Part shown: positions 33,798 to 41,657 of the stretch, one piece after another
Numbering within the stretch: position 1 is the first letter of the stretch
Layout of the letters: the number at the start of each line of letters is the position of its first letter
From: PALSA-607 sp036510735
GTDB lineage: Bacteria; Actinomycetota; Actinomycetes; Acidothermales; Acidothermaceae
NCBI GenBank assembly: GCA_036510735.1
Contig: DATCDK010000240.1
Location: 5,653-69,652 of the forward strand
Length of the DNA stretch: 64,000 bases
Reading direction: 5' to 3'
The notes under the pieces: model-generated
The model's input: only the letters and a program-made list of their open reading frames with translations
Database searches by the model: none
What the model was told of the DNA's origin: nothing
Made by a program: the position numbers and the translations under genes

Positions 33798-35849
33798 GTG
33801 GCGTTCCCGGCGGAGGAAACGCCTAGTCGCGGCTGGTTTGCGTGGTGGGCCTACCTCACGCTGATCTTTGTCGCGTCCGGATCGCTCATCGTCTTGAGCG
33901 TGAGAGCCCTGACCCACGACCGCCTGACCGGGTCTACGAGCGCCTTCGTCCTGATCGCCGCTCTCCTTGTGCTCGGCGAGTTGCGCCCTGTGGTGGCCAG
34001 CGGGTCCTACGACCCGGACGGCGTCAGCTTGAGCACTGCGTTCGTCTTCGCCATCTTGCTCATCTGGGGCCCTGCCCCGGCCATCATCTTGCAGTTCGCC
34101 GGCATCTCGATGCGCGAAGTGTTGATGCGCAAGTCGTGGTGGCGGGTGATCTTCAATGCCGGGCAATACGCGATCTGCCTTGCGACCGCCTCGGTCGTGC
34201 TGGGGGTCTTCGGCATATCGGCGTCGCTCGCTGCGCCCCACGAGGTGACCGGCGGAACGCTGCTCGGGCTTGTCGTTGCTGCCGTTGTCTACCACCTGAT
34301 GAACCTCGTGCTGGTCGGCATCATCATTTCGATTCGCCGCGGCACCACGTTGTGGGCGGAGATCATCGACGAGTTCTGGTACTACACCTCGACGACGATG
34401 GCGGTGATCGCCTTGTCGCCGGTGATCGCCGTGGTTGCCGTACATGCATGGCAACTGATCCCGCTGCTGATACTCCCGCTGTTCCTCGTCTACAAGACCG
34501 CGTCGATTTCACTTGAGCGCGAGCAGCAGTCACTGCACGACGCGCTGACCGGTCTGGCCAACCGCAAGTTGCTGATGGCTCGCACCGGCGAGCTTCTGGG
34601 TGAGCTCCAGCAGAGCGATGGCCGGGTCGCGTTGGTACTGCTCGACCTCGACAGGTTCAAGGACATCAACGACACGCTGGGGCACCCAGTCGGAGACCGC
34701 GTGTTGCAGGTCGTGGCAGCGCGCGTGCAAGACGCGGTCCGTCCGGGCGATCTCGTCGCGAGGCTGGGCGGGGACGAGTTCGCGATCCTGCTCCATGATC
34801 TGAACGACGAGGCAACAGTTATCGAGGTCGCCGAGCGCATTCGCGCGACGCTGCACGAACCGATCTCCTTCGACGGCACGATGGTCGATCTCGACGCGAG
34901 TCTCGGAATCGCACTGTTCCCCGATCACGGCGACGACTTCGACCAACTGCATCGACGGGCCGACGTAGCGATGTATGTGGCGAAGTCATCGGGCGGCGGC
35001 GTTGCGGTCTATGACGTGCAGAAGGACACCAACTCACTCGCCAGGTTAGGTCTGCTCGGTGAACTGCGGCACGCCGTCGAGATCGGACAGCTGGAGTTGT
35101 ACTACCAGCCGAAGATTTCTTTGGCGACCGGTGAGGTGCTTGGCGTCGAGGCCCTGGTTCGGTGGCACCACCCGACGCTAGGCGTGGTGATGCCCGACCA
35201 GTTCATTCCGCTGGCCGAGCAGTCCGGGCTGATGCCCAGGCTTACGGATCTGCTGCTCGACCAGGCGCTCGGCATGCGAGCACAGTTGGACCCCGGAGAG
35301 TCGGGGCTCATCATGGCCGTCAACATCAGTGTGCGTGACTTGCTCGACTACGGCTTCGCCGACCGAGTCGCAGCCGCGCTACGCCGCCATCACGTCGTTC
35401 CCGAGACGCTCATGCTGGAGATCACCGAACGCCGGCTGCTCGCTGACTACGACCGAGGCGCGAAGGTTCTGAGCGAACTCGTCGCCACTGGGGTGCACAT
35501 CAGCCTTGACGACTTCGGCACCGGATACTCGTCTTTGACCCTGCTGAAGCGGGTGCCGGTCTGCGAGTTGAAGATCGACCAGTCGTTCGTCTCAAGAATC
35601 GGCGACTCCGAGGCAGACGCCACCATCGTCGGGTCGATCGTCGAACTTGCGCACGCTCTCAACCTCACGGTGGTTGCCGAGGGCGTGGAGACCACCGATG
35701 TGCTCGAGCGTTTGAAGGCGCTCGGGTGCGATCAGGCGCAGGGCTGGTTGGTCGGCCTTCCGATGGACGCCGCGACGGCCAGCGCTTGGATCGCGCGGCA
35801 TCGCCGTGACCGGCAAGGGGTCGGCGTCCCGCTTCGGGCACTCTCATAG
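33798..35849 (+). CDS. Membrane-anchored GGDEF-EAL protein (cyclic di-GMP synthesis/degradation)
   Basis: Protein of 683 residues. The first 230 residues hold about seven hydrophobic segments (for example YLTLIFVASGSLIVLSV and VIALSPVIAVVAVHAW). The diguanylate cyclase domain has DALTGLANRKLL, LLDLDRFKDINDTLGHPVGD, an intact ARLGGDEFAIL and an RxxD inhibitory site (RPGD) five residues upstream. The phosphodiesterase domain has LGVEALVRWHHP, NISVRDLL, LEITERRLL, DDFGTGYSSL, LKIDQSFV and VAEGVETTD, so both domains look active. GTG 33798 follows an AGAGG site. No periplasmic sensor domain is evident. Confidence 0.93.
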   Translation: MAFPAEETPSRGWFAWWAYLTLIFVASGSLIVLSVRALTHDRLTGSTSAFVLIAALLVLGELRPVVASGSYDPDGVSLSTAFVFAILLIWGPAPAIILQFAGISMREVLMRKSWWRVIFNAGQYAICLATASVVLGVFGISASLAAPHEVTGGTLLGLVVAAVVYHLMNLVLVGIIISIRRGTTLWAEIIDEFWYYTSTTMAVIALSPVIAVVAVHAWQLIPLLILPLFLVYKTASISLEREQQSLHDALTGLANRKLLMARTGELLGELQQSDGRVALVLLDLDRFKDINDTLGHPVGDRVLQVVAARVQDAVRPGDLVARLGGDEFAILLHDLNDEATVIEVAERIRATLHEPISFDGTMVDLDASLGIALFPDHGDDFDQLHRRADVAMYVAKSSGGGVAVYDVQKDTNSLARLGLLGELRHAVEIGQLELYYQPKISLATGEVLGVEALVRWHHPTLGVVMPDQFIPLAEQSGLMPRLTDLLLDQALGMRAQLDPGESGLIMAVNISVRDLLDYGFADRVAAALRRHHVVPETLMLEITERRLLADYDRGAKVLSELVATGVHISLDDFGTGYSSLTLLKRVPVCELKIDQSFVSRIGDSEADATIVGSIVELAHALNLTVVAEGVETTDVLERLKALGCDQAQGWLVGLPMDAATASAWIARHRRDRQGVGVPLRALS

Positions 35850-35973
35850 GCCTGGGCACACACTCTGCTTACGGGCTGGGCACAAAGGGCTATCTCAGGA
35901 CGGAATATCGGACCTGCCAGCGACAAGGGACCGGTCCAGGACCGATACTGAGGGGAATGAACAGGACCACGCC

Positions 35974-36183
35974 GTGATCCGGCGCCCGCTGCCCGGTAGC
36001 CCCTTCAACGTGATCACGGTCGCCCGGCCGGTCGAGGTGTTCGCGGTGAACGATCGGGTGAGCCACGACAGGTACGGTCTCGGGTGCGTTATCGGCGTTG
36101 AGCCAGACGTCGCGGTTCTGGTCGACTTCGGTCCGCGGCAGGAGCGCTTGGTCGCTCCGTACCCCCGGCTCACCAAGCTGTAG
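35974..36183 (+). CDS. Conserved actinobacterial small protein
   Basis: Protein of about 69 residues. The core FAVNDRVSHDRYGLGCVIGV and the end VLVDFGPRQERLVAPYPRLT resemble a family of small actinobacterial proteins with an SH3-like CarD/UvrD-tail appearance, judged by the glycine pattern. GTG 35974 has an AGGA site; GTG 36010 is an alternative. The stop TAG shares a base with the next start, so the two are coupled. Confidence 0.65.
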   Translation: MIRRPLPGSPFNVITVARPVEVFAVNDRVSHDRYGLGCVIGVEPDVAVLVDFGPRQERLVAPYPRLTKL

Positions 36184-37406
36184 TGCGAACCCTCTTCGCC
36201 AACGGTTCCGTCTTTGACGGAACCGGCGCCCCAGCTGCGCGTGGTGCCGTCGTCATCGAGGGCGATCGCATCGTCGGTGTGGGTCAGGGCAACGGCGACG
36301 AGATGGACGCCGATGTGCGGGTCGATCTCGCGGGTGCAGCCGTCGTCCCCGGTTTCTTCGACTGCCACACCCATGTCACGGTCTCTGGCTTCGACTACAT
36401 GTCGTTGCTGCAGCGGCCCTTCTCCTTCCAGTTCTACGAAGCCGTCGAGAATCTGCGACGCACCCTCGACATCGGCATCACCACGATTCGCGATGCGCAC
36501 GGTGCAGACCTCGGTGTGCAGCAAGCGGTCGAACGCGGCATGATTCCTGGTCCCCACATGCAGATTTCGGTGACCGCCATCAGCCAAACCGGCGGGCACG
36601 GCGATGGCTGGATGGCGTCCGGCAACTGCATCGAGATGATGCCGACCCACCCAGGCCGGCCGTCCGGCATCGTCGATGGGCCCGACGAGATGCGGCGCAA
36701 GGTTCGCGAACTGATCAGGGCCGGCGCCGATGTCATCAAGGTGTTCACGTCGGGCGGCGTGTTGTCTCCCCGCGACGACCCGCGGCACGCACATTTCCGC
36801 GACGTCGAACTCGCGGTGCTCGTTGAAGAGGCCACCGCAGCCGGCCGTTTCGTGATGGCGCACGCGCAAGGCGTCGACGGCATCAAGAACGCGGTACGGG
36901 CCGGAATCCGTTCGATTGAGCACGGGGTCTACCTCGATGACGAGGGCATCTCCCTGATGCTCGAACACGGCACCTGGCTGGTCCCGACGTTGTCGGCTCC
37001 GGCAGCTGTTCTGGAGCTGGTCTCCGCCGGTGGCCAGGTTCCGGCCGTCGTTATCGAGAAGGCGCATGCGGTGATCGACGTCCATCGTCGCGCTGTCACT
37101 CGTGCCATCGAGGCCGGAGTGAAGATCGCGATGGGTACCGATAGCGGCGTCGGGCCGCACGGGCAGAACCTGCACGAACTCGACCTCATGACCCAGTGCG
37201 GAATGTCCCCGGCGCAGGCGCTGATCTCGACGACTTCGGAGGCAGCGCGCCTGCTCGGGGTCGACGACGACCGCGGCACCATCGAGCCAGGCAAGCGCGC
37301 AGATTTGGTGGTGCTGGGCGGCAGTCTCGATGACATGACCGGCTTGTCTGACCGCGTCTTGCAGGTCTGGAAAGACGGGCAACGGGTCGCCGGCAAAGAC
37401 CGGTAA
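36183..37406 (+). CDS. Metal-dependent amidohydrolase (imidazolonepropionase/Xaa-Pro dipeptidase-like)
   Basis: Amidohydrolase of 407 residues with the composite beta-sandwich and TIM barrel of the hydantoinase-like subgroup. Metal ligands appear in VVPGFFDCHTHVTVSG, VIKVFTSGGVLSP (Lys), FVMAHAQGVDG, IRSIEHGVYLD and MGTDSGVGPHGQN. The ending GTIEPGKRADLVVLGG is the usual C-terminal sandwich strand. Relatives hydrolyse dipeptides, carbamates or imidazolones, and the substrate is not predictable here. It starts at GTG 36183 overlapping the previous stop by one base. Confidence 0.85.
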   Translation: MRTLFANGSVFDGTGAPAARGAVVIEGDRIVGVGQGNGDEMDADVRVDLAGAAVVPGFFDCHTHVTVSGFDYMSLLQRPFSFQFYEAVENLRRTLDIGITTIRDAHGADLGVQQAVERGMIPGPHMQISVTAISQTGGHGDGWMASGNCIEMMPTHPGRPSGIVDGPDEMRRKVRELIRAGADVIKVFTSGGVLSPRDDPRHAHFRDVELAVLVEEATAAGRFVMAHAQGVDGIKNAVRAGIRSIEHGVYLDDEGISLMLEHGTWLVPTLSAPAAVLELVSAGGQVPAVVIEKAHAVIDVHRRAVTRAIEAGVKIAMGTDSGVGPHGQNLHELDLMTQCGMSPAQALISTTSEAARLLGVDDDRGTIEPGKRADLVVLGGSLDDMTGLSDRVLQVWKDGQRVAGKDR

Positions 37407-37471
37407 TCTGGTTCGGGTCACTACGCGGTGACAACTTCCAGCTGACAAGCGTCCAACCGGAGGCCACCCCC

Positions 37472-38893
37472 ATGGCGATCGCGACCACGAACCCGGCGAC
37501 CGGCGAGGTCGTCAAGGCGTTCGACCCGATGACGCCCGAGGAGATCGAGGTTCGCCTCGAGCGGGCCTATCGTGGCTACGAGGTGCTGCGTCAGACGTCG
37601 TTCGCCCAACGGGCAGCGTGGATGCGGGCCGCCGCCGACATCCTCGACGCCGAGATTGACGACGTTGCGCGCACCATGACGATCGAGATGGGCAAGACGC
37701 TCGCGAGTGCGAAGGGCGAGGTCGCGAAATGCGCAAAGGGTGGCCGTTACTACGCCGACCACGCTGAAGCGTTTCTGGCCGACGAGATCGTCGATCCTGC
37801 ACCGGTCGGCGCCACCGGCGCGCTCGTGCGCTACCAGCCGATCGGCCCGGTACTTGCGGTCATGCCATGGAATTTCCCTTTGTGGCAGGCAATGCGCTTC
37901 GCTGCGCCCGCGTTGATGGCAGGCAATGTGGGGCTGCTCAAGCACGCGAGCAACGTGCCGCAGTCCGCGCTGTTCCTCGAAGATCTATTCCGGCGGGCCG
38001 GGTTTCCCGAGGGCTCGTTCCAGACGTTGCTCATCGGCTCAGCGGAGGTCGAGGGAGTCATCTCTGACCCCCGAGTCAGAGCGGTCACGTTGACCGGTAG
38101 CGAAGCTGCCGGCCGCGCGGTCGCCGCGGTGGCTGGCCGCGAGCTGAAGAAGAGTGTGCTTGAACTCGGTGGCAGCGACCCGTTCGTGGTGATGCCGTCA
38201 GCCAACATCGACGAGGCGGCCGCGATCGCCACGACTGCCCGCTGCCAGAACAACGGTCAGTCGTGCATCGCGGCAAAGCGGTTCATCGTGCACACCGATG
38301 TCTACGACGCGTTTACTGCGGCGTTCGTGGCAAAGATGTCGGCGTTGCGGGTCGGAGACCCGATGGTGGCTGGCACCGATATCGGCCCACTGGCCACCGA
38401 GCAGGGCCGCGCCGACATCGAGGAGCAGGTGCGCGACGCGGTTGCCAAGGGCGCCTCGGTTCTGTGCGGGGGCGCCCGCCTCGACCAGCCCGGCTGGTGG
38501 TACCAGCCGACGGTGGTCGCTGACCTGACCCCAGAAATGAAGATGTACGCCGAGGAGGTCTTCGGCCCGGTCGCTGGTCTCTACCGGGTGAACTCACGTG
38601 AGGACGCCCTTGAACTCGCCAACGGCACCGAGTTCGGTCTCGGATCGAATGCCTGGACCAACGACCCGGACGAGCAGGAGTACTTCATCAACGGTCTTGA
38701 CGCCGGCGCCGCGTTCATCAACGGCATGACGACGTCATTCGCCGAGTTGCCATTCGGCGGCGTCCGCAACTCCGGCTACGGGCGCGAATTGTCCAGCCAC
38801 GGCATCAAGGAATTCTGCAACGCAAAGACCGTGTGGATCGGCAGCACCGAAGCCAGCACCAGCACCCCGACCGCGGGCGACCACAGCGAGTAA
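37472..38893 (+). CDS. gabD: Succinate-semialdehyde dehydrogenase-like aldehyde dehydrogenase
   Basis: NADP-type aldehyde dehydrogenase of 473 residues resembling GabD. It has AVMPWNFPLWQAMRFAAPAL, VTLTGSEAAGRAVA, the general-base Glu in SVLELGGSDPFVV, catalytic Cys in NNGQSCIAAKRF, and EEVFGPVAGLYRV. It could oxidise succinate semialdehyde in GABA degradation. ATG 37472 follows a GGAGG site at eight bases. The last 20 residues are Ser/Thr-rich. The symbol is given for the family; the physiological aldehyde is not proven. Confidence 0.8.
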   Translation: MAIATTNPATGEVVKAFDPMTPEEIEVRLERAYRGYEVLRQTSFAQRAAWMRAAADILDAEIDDVARTMTIEMGKTLASAKGEVAKCAKGGRYYADHAEAFLADEIVDPAPVGATGALVRYQPIGPVLAVMPWNFPLWQAMRFAAPALMAGNVGLLKHASNVPQSALFLEDLFRRAGFPEGSFQTLLIGSAEVEGVISDPRVRAVTLTGSEAAGRAVAAVAGRELKKSVLELGGSDPFVVMPSANIDEAAAIATTARCQNNGQSCIAAKRFIVHTDVYDAFTAAFVAKMSALRVGDPMVAGTDIGPLATEQGRADIEEQVRDAVAKGASVLCGGARLDQPGWWYQPTVVADLTPEMKMYAEEVFGPVAGLYRVNSREDALELANGTEFGLGSNAWTNDPDEQEYFINGLDAGAAFINGMTTSFAELPFGGVRNSGYGRELSSHGIKEFCNAKTVWIGSTEASTSTPTAGDHSE

Positions 38894-38908
38894 CGGCGCC
38901 GCCGACGC

Positions 38909-39148
38909 CTAACCGACGGACGACACCGGGTCGCGTCGCGGCGCCGGCCGCAGTTGCAGGTGCCCGAGCAGGTGCTCGGTCGCCGCAGCGACCTCGGCGA
39001 CGGCTTCGTCGAACGCTTCCTGATTGGCCGCCGACGGCTTGCGCATGCCGGCGATCTTTCGCACGTACTGCAGCGCGGCAGCGGTGACATCTTCTGAGGT
39101 GGCCTCGTCAACGTACGGCGGGCGCAGGGTCTTGATGCTTCGGCACAT
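38909..39148 (-). CDS. DUF2277 family protein
   Basis: Small protein of 79 residues with the family start MCRSIKTLRPPYVDEATSED and the core ALQYVRKIAGMRKPS. The family is found in many actinobacteria and has no known function. It lies 15 bases from the end of the gabD-like gene and is convergent with it, and 26 bases after the desaturase stop on the same strand. Confidence 0.9.
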   Translation of the reverse strand: MCRSIKTLRPPYVDEATSEDVTAAALQYVRKIAGMRKPSAANQEAFDEAVAEVAAATEHLLGHLQLRPAPRRDPVSSVG

Positions 39149-39174
39149 GCAGCCAGCCTACGACGCGAGCCTGT

Positions 39175-40197
39175 CTACGACGCGACGCTGGCGCCGACAT
39201 CGTGGAGATGGCCCATGGCCAGCTGATAGGAGCGGTACAGCGACGCCTCGGCGTAGGGCAGACCGTGGGCTTCGCAGAAGTCGCGCACGATCGGCACCGC
39301 GCGGCGCAAGTTCGGCCGCGGCATCGAGGGGAACAGGTGGTGCTCGATCTGCCAGTTCAGGCCGCCCAGCAACATACCGACCGGCACGCCACCTGTGACG
39401 TTGCGCGAGGTAAGCACCTGCCTGCGCAGGAAGTCCATCTCCTCGTCCTTCGTCAGCATCTTCATGCCCTTGTGGTTCGGCGCGAACGAGCAGCCCAAAT
39501 AGACACCGAACAAAGCCTGGTGGACGCCGAAGAAAGCCAGCGCCTGCAGGGGCGACATCGTCAGCAGCAACAACGTGATGTACCCGGCGACGTGAACAAA
39601 GAGCAGGGACGCCTCGACGCCGCGGTTGCGCGCCCCGGTCTTTGCCACCGCTTGAATACTGGCAATCTTGAGGTTCAGCGCTTCGAGAGTGAGTATCGGG
39701 AAGAAGTACAGCGACTGCCAGCGGGCAGCGTATTGACCGATGCGACCGCGCTTCAGCGCCTCCTCACGGCTGAACGCGAAGACACCCGTGCCGACGTCAG
39801 GATCGAGTTCGGCCTGGTTCGGATTGCGGTGGTGCCGGTTGTGCTTGTCGACCCACCAGTCGTAGCTCAGGCCGATCATCAGGTTGCCGTGCAAGTAGCC
39901 GGCCAGCTCGTTTGCCTGGCGGCTGCGGAACATCTGTCGGTGGCCGGCCTCGTGACCGGTGAAGGCGAGCTGAGTTGAGACGATCGCGAAGAAGACGGCG
40001 ACCAACAGCACCCACCAGGTGTGGTTGGCCAGGTAGAGCGCGAAACCGGCCGCGGCGACCATCACGACATTGAGCGCGATCCGCAGCCAGTAGTAGAGCT
40101 TGCGGCGCTCGAGCAGCCCGGCGTCCTTCACAATCCTCGACAGCATTGCGTACTCGCTGCCTCGCCGGATGGGGACGTCCACGGACTGAGCAGTCAC
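39175..40197 (-). CDS. Fatty acid (acyl-CoA/acyl-lipid) desaturase, front-end type
   Basis: Membrane di-iron desaturase of about 340 residues. The three His boxes are HEAGHRQ, HNRHHRNPN and QIEHHLFP, the Gln in the last being typical of front-end (linoleoyl-CoA-like) desaturases. Hydrophobic pairs surround them (ALNVVMVAAAGFALYLA, VLLVAVFFAIVSTQLAF). There is no fused cytochrome b5. GTG 40197 is my choice because GSEYAMLSRIVKDAGLLERR just after it is a conserved N-terminal region. An open frame continues to 40299 and ATG 40146 is possible. Confidence 0.88.
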   Translation of the reverse strand: MTAQSVDVPIRRGSEYAMLSRIVKDAGLLERRKLYYWLRIALNVVMVAAAGFALYLANHTWWVLLVAVFFAIVSTQLAFTGHEAGHRQMFRSRQANELAGYLHGNLMIGLSYDWWVDKHNRHHRNPNQAELDPDVGTGVFAFSREEALKRGRIGQYAARWQSLYFFPILTLEALNLKIASIQAVAKTGARNRGVEASLLFVHVAGYITLLLLTMSPLQALAFFGVHQALFGVYLGCSFAPNHKGMKMLTKDEEMDFLRRQVLTSRNVTGGVPVGMLLGGLNWQIEHHLFPSMPRPNLRRAVPIVRDFCEAHGLPYAEASLYRSYQLAMGHLHDVGASVAS

Positions 40198-40317
40198 GGC
40201 GATTCCATTCCAGGCGCGCACGCCGAAGTCATCGCCACGGGGTCTGGATGGCGGGGTGGTGGGTCGAGGAGCCACTGCTCCGCGTTCGAAGTGTCTCACG
40301 CCCGGGGGCGTTTCCGC

Positions 40318-40363
40318 GCAGAGCCGCTAGGCGTGAATAGGCAGAGCCGCTGGGCGTGAATAG
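40318..40363 (+). repeat. Tandem 23-bp repeat
   Basis: The unit GCAGAGCCGCTAGGCGTGAA TAG occurs at 40318-40340 and again at 40341-40363 with one A-to-G change, then a partial GCGTGAATGG. It lies in the intergenic region between the desaturase and the small protein at 40437. No function is evident. Confidence 0.8.
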
Positions 40364-40436
40364 GCGTGAATGGGCACAGTCAACAGGTCGTCGGGTGTCC
40401 TGCATAGAATGCTCACCCCCTGGGCAGGAGGCCAGC

Positions 40437-40619
40437 GTGAGAATCCGAAGCCTGTTCAACCTTCGACGCGACCTCGTCATCGCCATCGCGGTGCCGGTCG
40501 CCGGCAAGCTGCTGTCGGTGGCGGCCCAGCAACTGAGAGAGCGTCGCGGGCCTAATCAGTTCGCTGATCGCCTTGACCAGGGCAGTCAGCTCATCCGCCG
40601 GGTCAGCCGACTGGTCTGA
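40437..40619 (+). CDS. Small hypothetical protein with a hydrophobic segment
   Basis: Protein of 60 residues from GTG 40437, preceded by a good GGAGG site. A basic N-terminus (RIRSLFNLRRD) is followed by LVIAIAVPVAGKLLSVAA, a short possible membrane helix, then a charged helix (RERRGPNQFADRLDQ). Small proteins of this layout occur in actinobacteria, but I do not recognise a function. Confidence 0.55.
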   Translation: MRIRSLFNLRRDLVIAIAVPVAGKLLSVAAQQLRERRGPNQFADRLDQGSQLIRRVSRLV

Positions 40620-40695
40620 GCGGCCCTGACCACGGGTGAAGTACCCGTGATAGGGTCACCGTAGGTTGCAGTTGCAGTACTCCTCGAACGTTAAT

Positions 40696-40731
40696 GACGC
40701 CCGCGGATTCTCGCAGCGGGCGTCTTTTGTT
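40696..40731 (+). terminator. Terminator-like hairpin in the cspA leader region
   Basis: GACGCCCGC (40696-40704) pairs perfectly with GCGGGCGTC (40716-40724) around an 11-base loop, followed by TTTTGTTT. It either ends transcription of the small upstream gene or, if the cspA promoter is the TAGGGT box at 40651, is an attenuator within the cspA leader. Confidence 0.65.
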
Positions 40732-40771
40732 TGAGTTGAGTCGGTAGCACCCCGCGTTTGCGCGGATTGCG

Positions 40772-40845
40772 CCTCGTTAACTCCTGCGAATCCGACGTGG
40801 CAGCCCGAGCCGCCGACGTGGCGTCTCGTAGCACACCTAACGAGG
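40772..40845 (+). promoter_or_regulatory. Structured cspA leader that can sequester the ribosome site
   Basis: CCTCGTTA (40772-40779) is the exact complement of TAACGAGG (40838-40845), and the latter contains most of the cspA ribosome site (GAGGAG at 40842-40847). Between them the 10-mer CCGACGTGGC occurs twice (40792-40801 and 40813-40822). A long, structured leader that hides or frees the ribosome site with temperature is well known for cold-shock genes; here it is inferred from pairing alone. Confidence 0.45.
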
Positions 40846-40855
40846 AGTACCCCAG

Positions 40856-41059
40856 ATGGCGCAAGGCACCGTGAAGTGGTTCAACGCGGAAAAGGGCTTC
40901 GGTTTCATCAGTCCTGATGGCGGCGACGCCGACGTGTTCGTTCACCACTCGCAGATCCAGACGAACGGCTACCGCAGCCTCGACGAGAACCAGCGTGTCG
41001 AGTTTGAGGTCACGCAGGGCCCGAAGGGCCCCCAGGCTGAGCAGGTTCGCCCGGTCTAA
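40856..41059 (+). CDS. cspA: Cold-shock protein, CspA family
   Basis: OB-fold RNA/DNA-binding protein of 67 residues. RNP1 is KGFGFISP and RNP2 is VFVHHSQI; the start MAQGTVKWFNAEKGFGFI is standard. GAGGAG lies eight bases before the ATG. It is monocistronic, with a structured leader before it and a strong terminator after it. Confidence 0.96.
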   Translation: MAQGTVKWFNAEKGFGFISPDGGDADVFVHHSQIQTNGYRSLDENQRVEFEVTQGPKGPQAEQVRPV

Positions 41060-41076
41060 GTCTTGGAACAAACAGC

Positions 41077-41118
41077 AGCGGCTGTGCTCGGTGGAAACGC
41101 CGGGCACAGCCGCTTTCT
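41077..41118 (+). terminator. Rho-independent terminator after cspA
   Basis: AGCGGCTGTGC (41077-41087) pairs perfectly with GCACAGCCGCT (41104-41114) around a 16-base loop and is followed by TTTCTGTT. It lies 17 bases after the cspA stop. Confidence 0.85.
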
Positions 41119-41198
41119 GTTGGGAGCGTTGATGCGGGGCGCGCGTTCTTGCACGCGCTGAGCACCAATGGTCGCGCGCGAGGGCCGGTGGCGTTGGT

Positions 41199-41528
41199 TT
41201 AGATGTCTGGGACGCCGTGCGGGTGGCTGAACAGCGCCGCGGACGACGATTCGCCGAACTCCTCACGGGACACGCCGGCTTCGACCATCTCGCGACGCAG
41301 CCCTGGTGACGGCGGCTCCAGGCGGCAGTTCATCGTCACCGCGAGCTCCTGCGCCTCTTTCCACGAGGCCACCGTGCCGGTGTCAGCCGGGTCGCCGGTG
41401 TTTGCGTCCGGGCCCAGACCGGAGCCGTCCCCGATGTTCTCGCCGTCAACCTGCACGCTCCACACGTCGCCGCGCACCCCCGACCGGCGGTTCTCCAGGA
41501 CATGCATAACGTGCGTGAGCTCAGGCAT
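41199..41528 (-). CDS. Hypothetical protein
   Basis: Soluble protein of 109 residues starting MPELTHVMHVLENRRSGVRG, with a charged C-terminal half (LRREMVEAGVSREEFGES). I recognise no domain. ATG 41528 follows GAGAGGG at suitable spacing and is preferred over the in-frame codon at 41543. It stands alone between cspA and an MFS transporter gene on the other strand. Confidence 0.6.
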   Translation of the reverse strand: MPELTHVMHVLENRRSGVRGDVWSVQVDGENIGDGSGLGPDANTGDPADTGTVASWKEAQELAVTMNCRLEPPSPGLRREMVEAGVSREEFGESSSAALFSHPHGVPDI

Positions 41529-41657
41529 TGACGTCCCTCTCATCTCGCCTTAGGCGAGGATCACACGGACGGTGCGTTCAACTCCCGTCCCGTATGAGTC
41601 ACGCTAGACCCCTGCCGAGCCGGATGCGAACCGCGCCGAGATGGCAGGCTGATCACC

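Noticed and set aside
35895..37448. 517-codon minus-strand frame opposite the amidohydrolase gene
   Set aside because: Antisense to a gene with all metal-binding motifs; no recognisable domain.
40631..40649. Hairpin CACGGGT/ACCCGTG as a terminator of the small gene at 40437
   Set aside because: It is not followed by a T-run; the hairpin at 40696 is the better terminator candidate.
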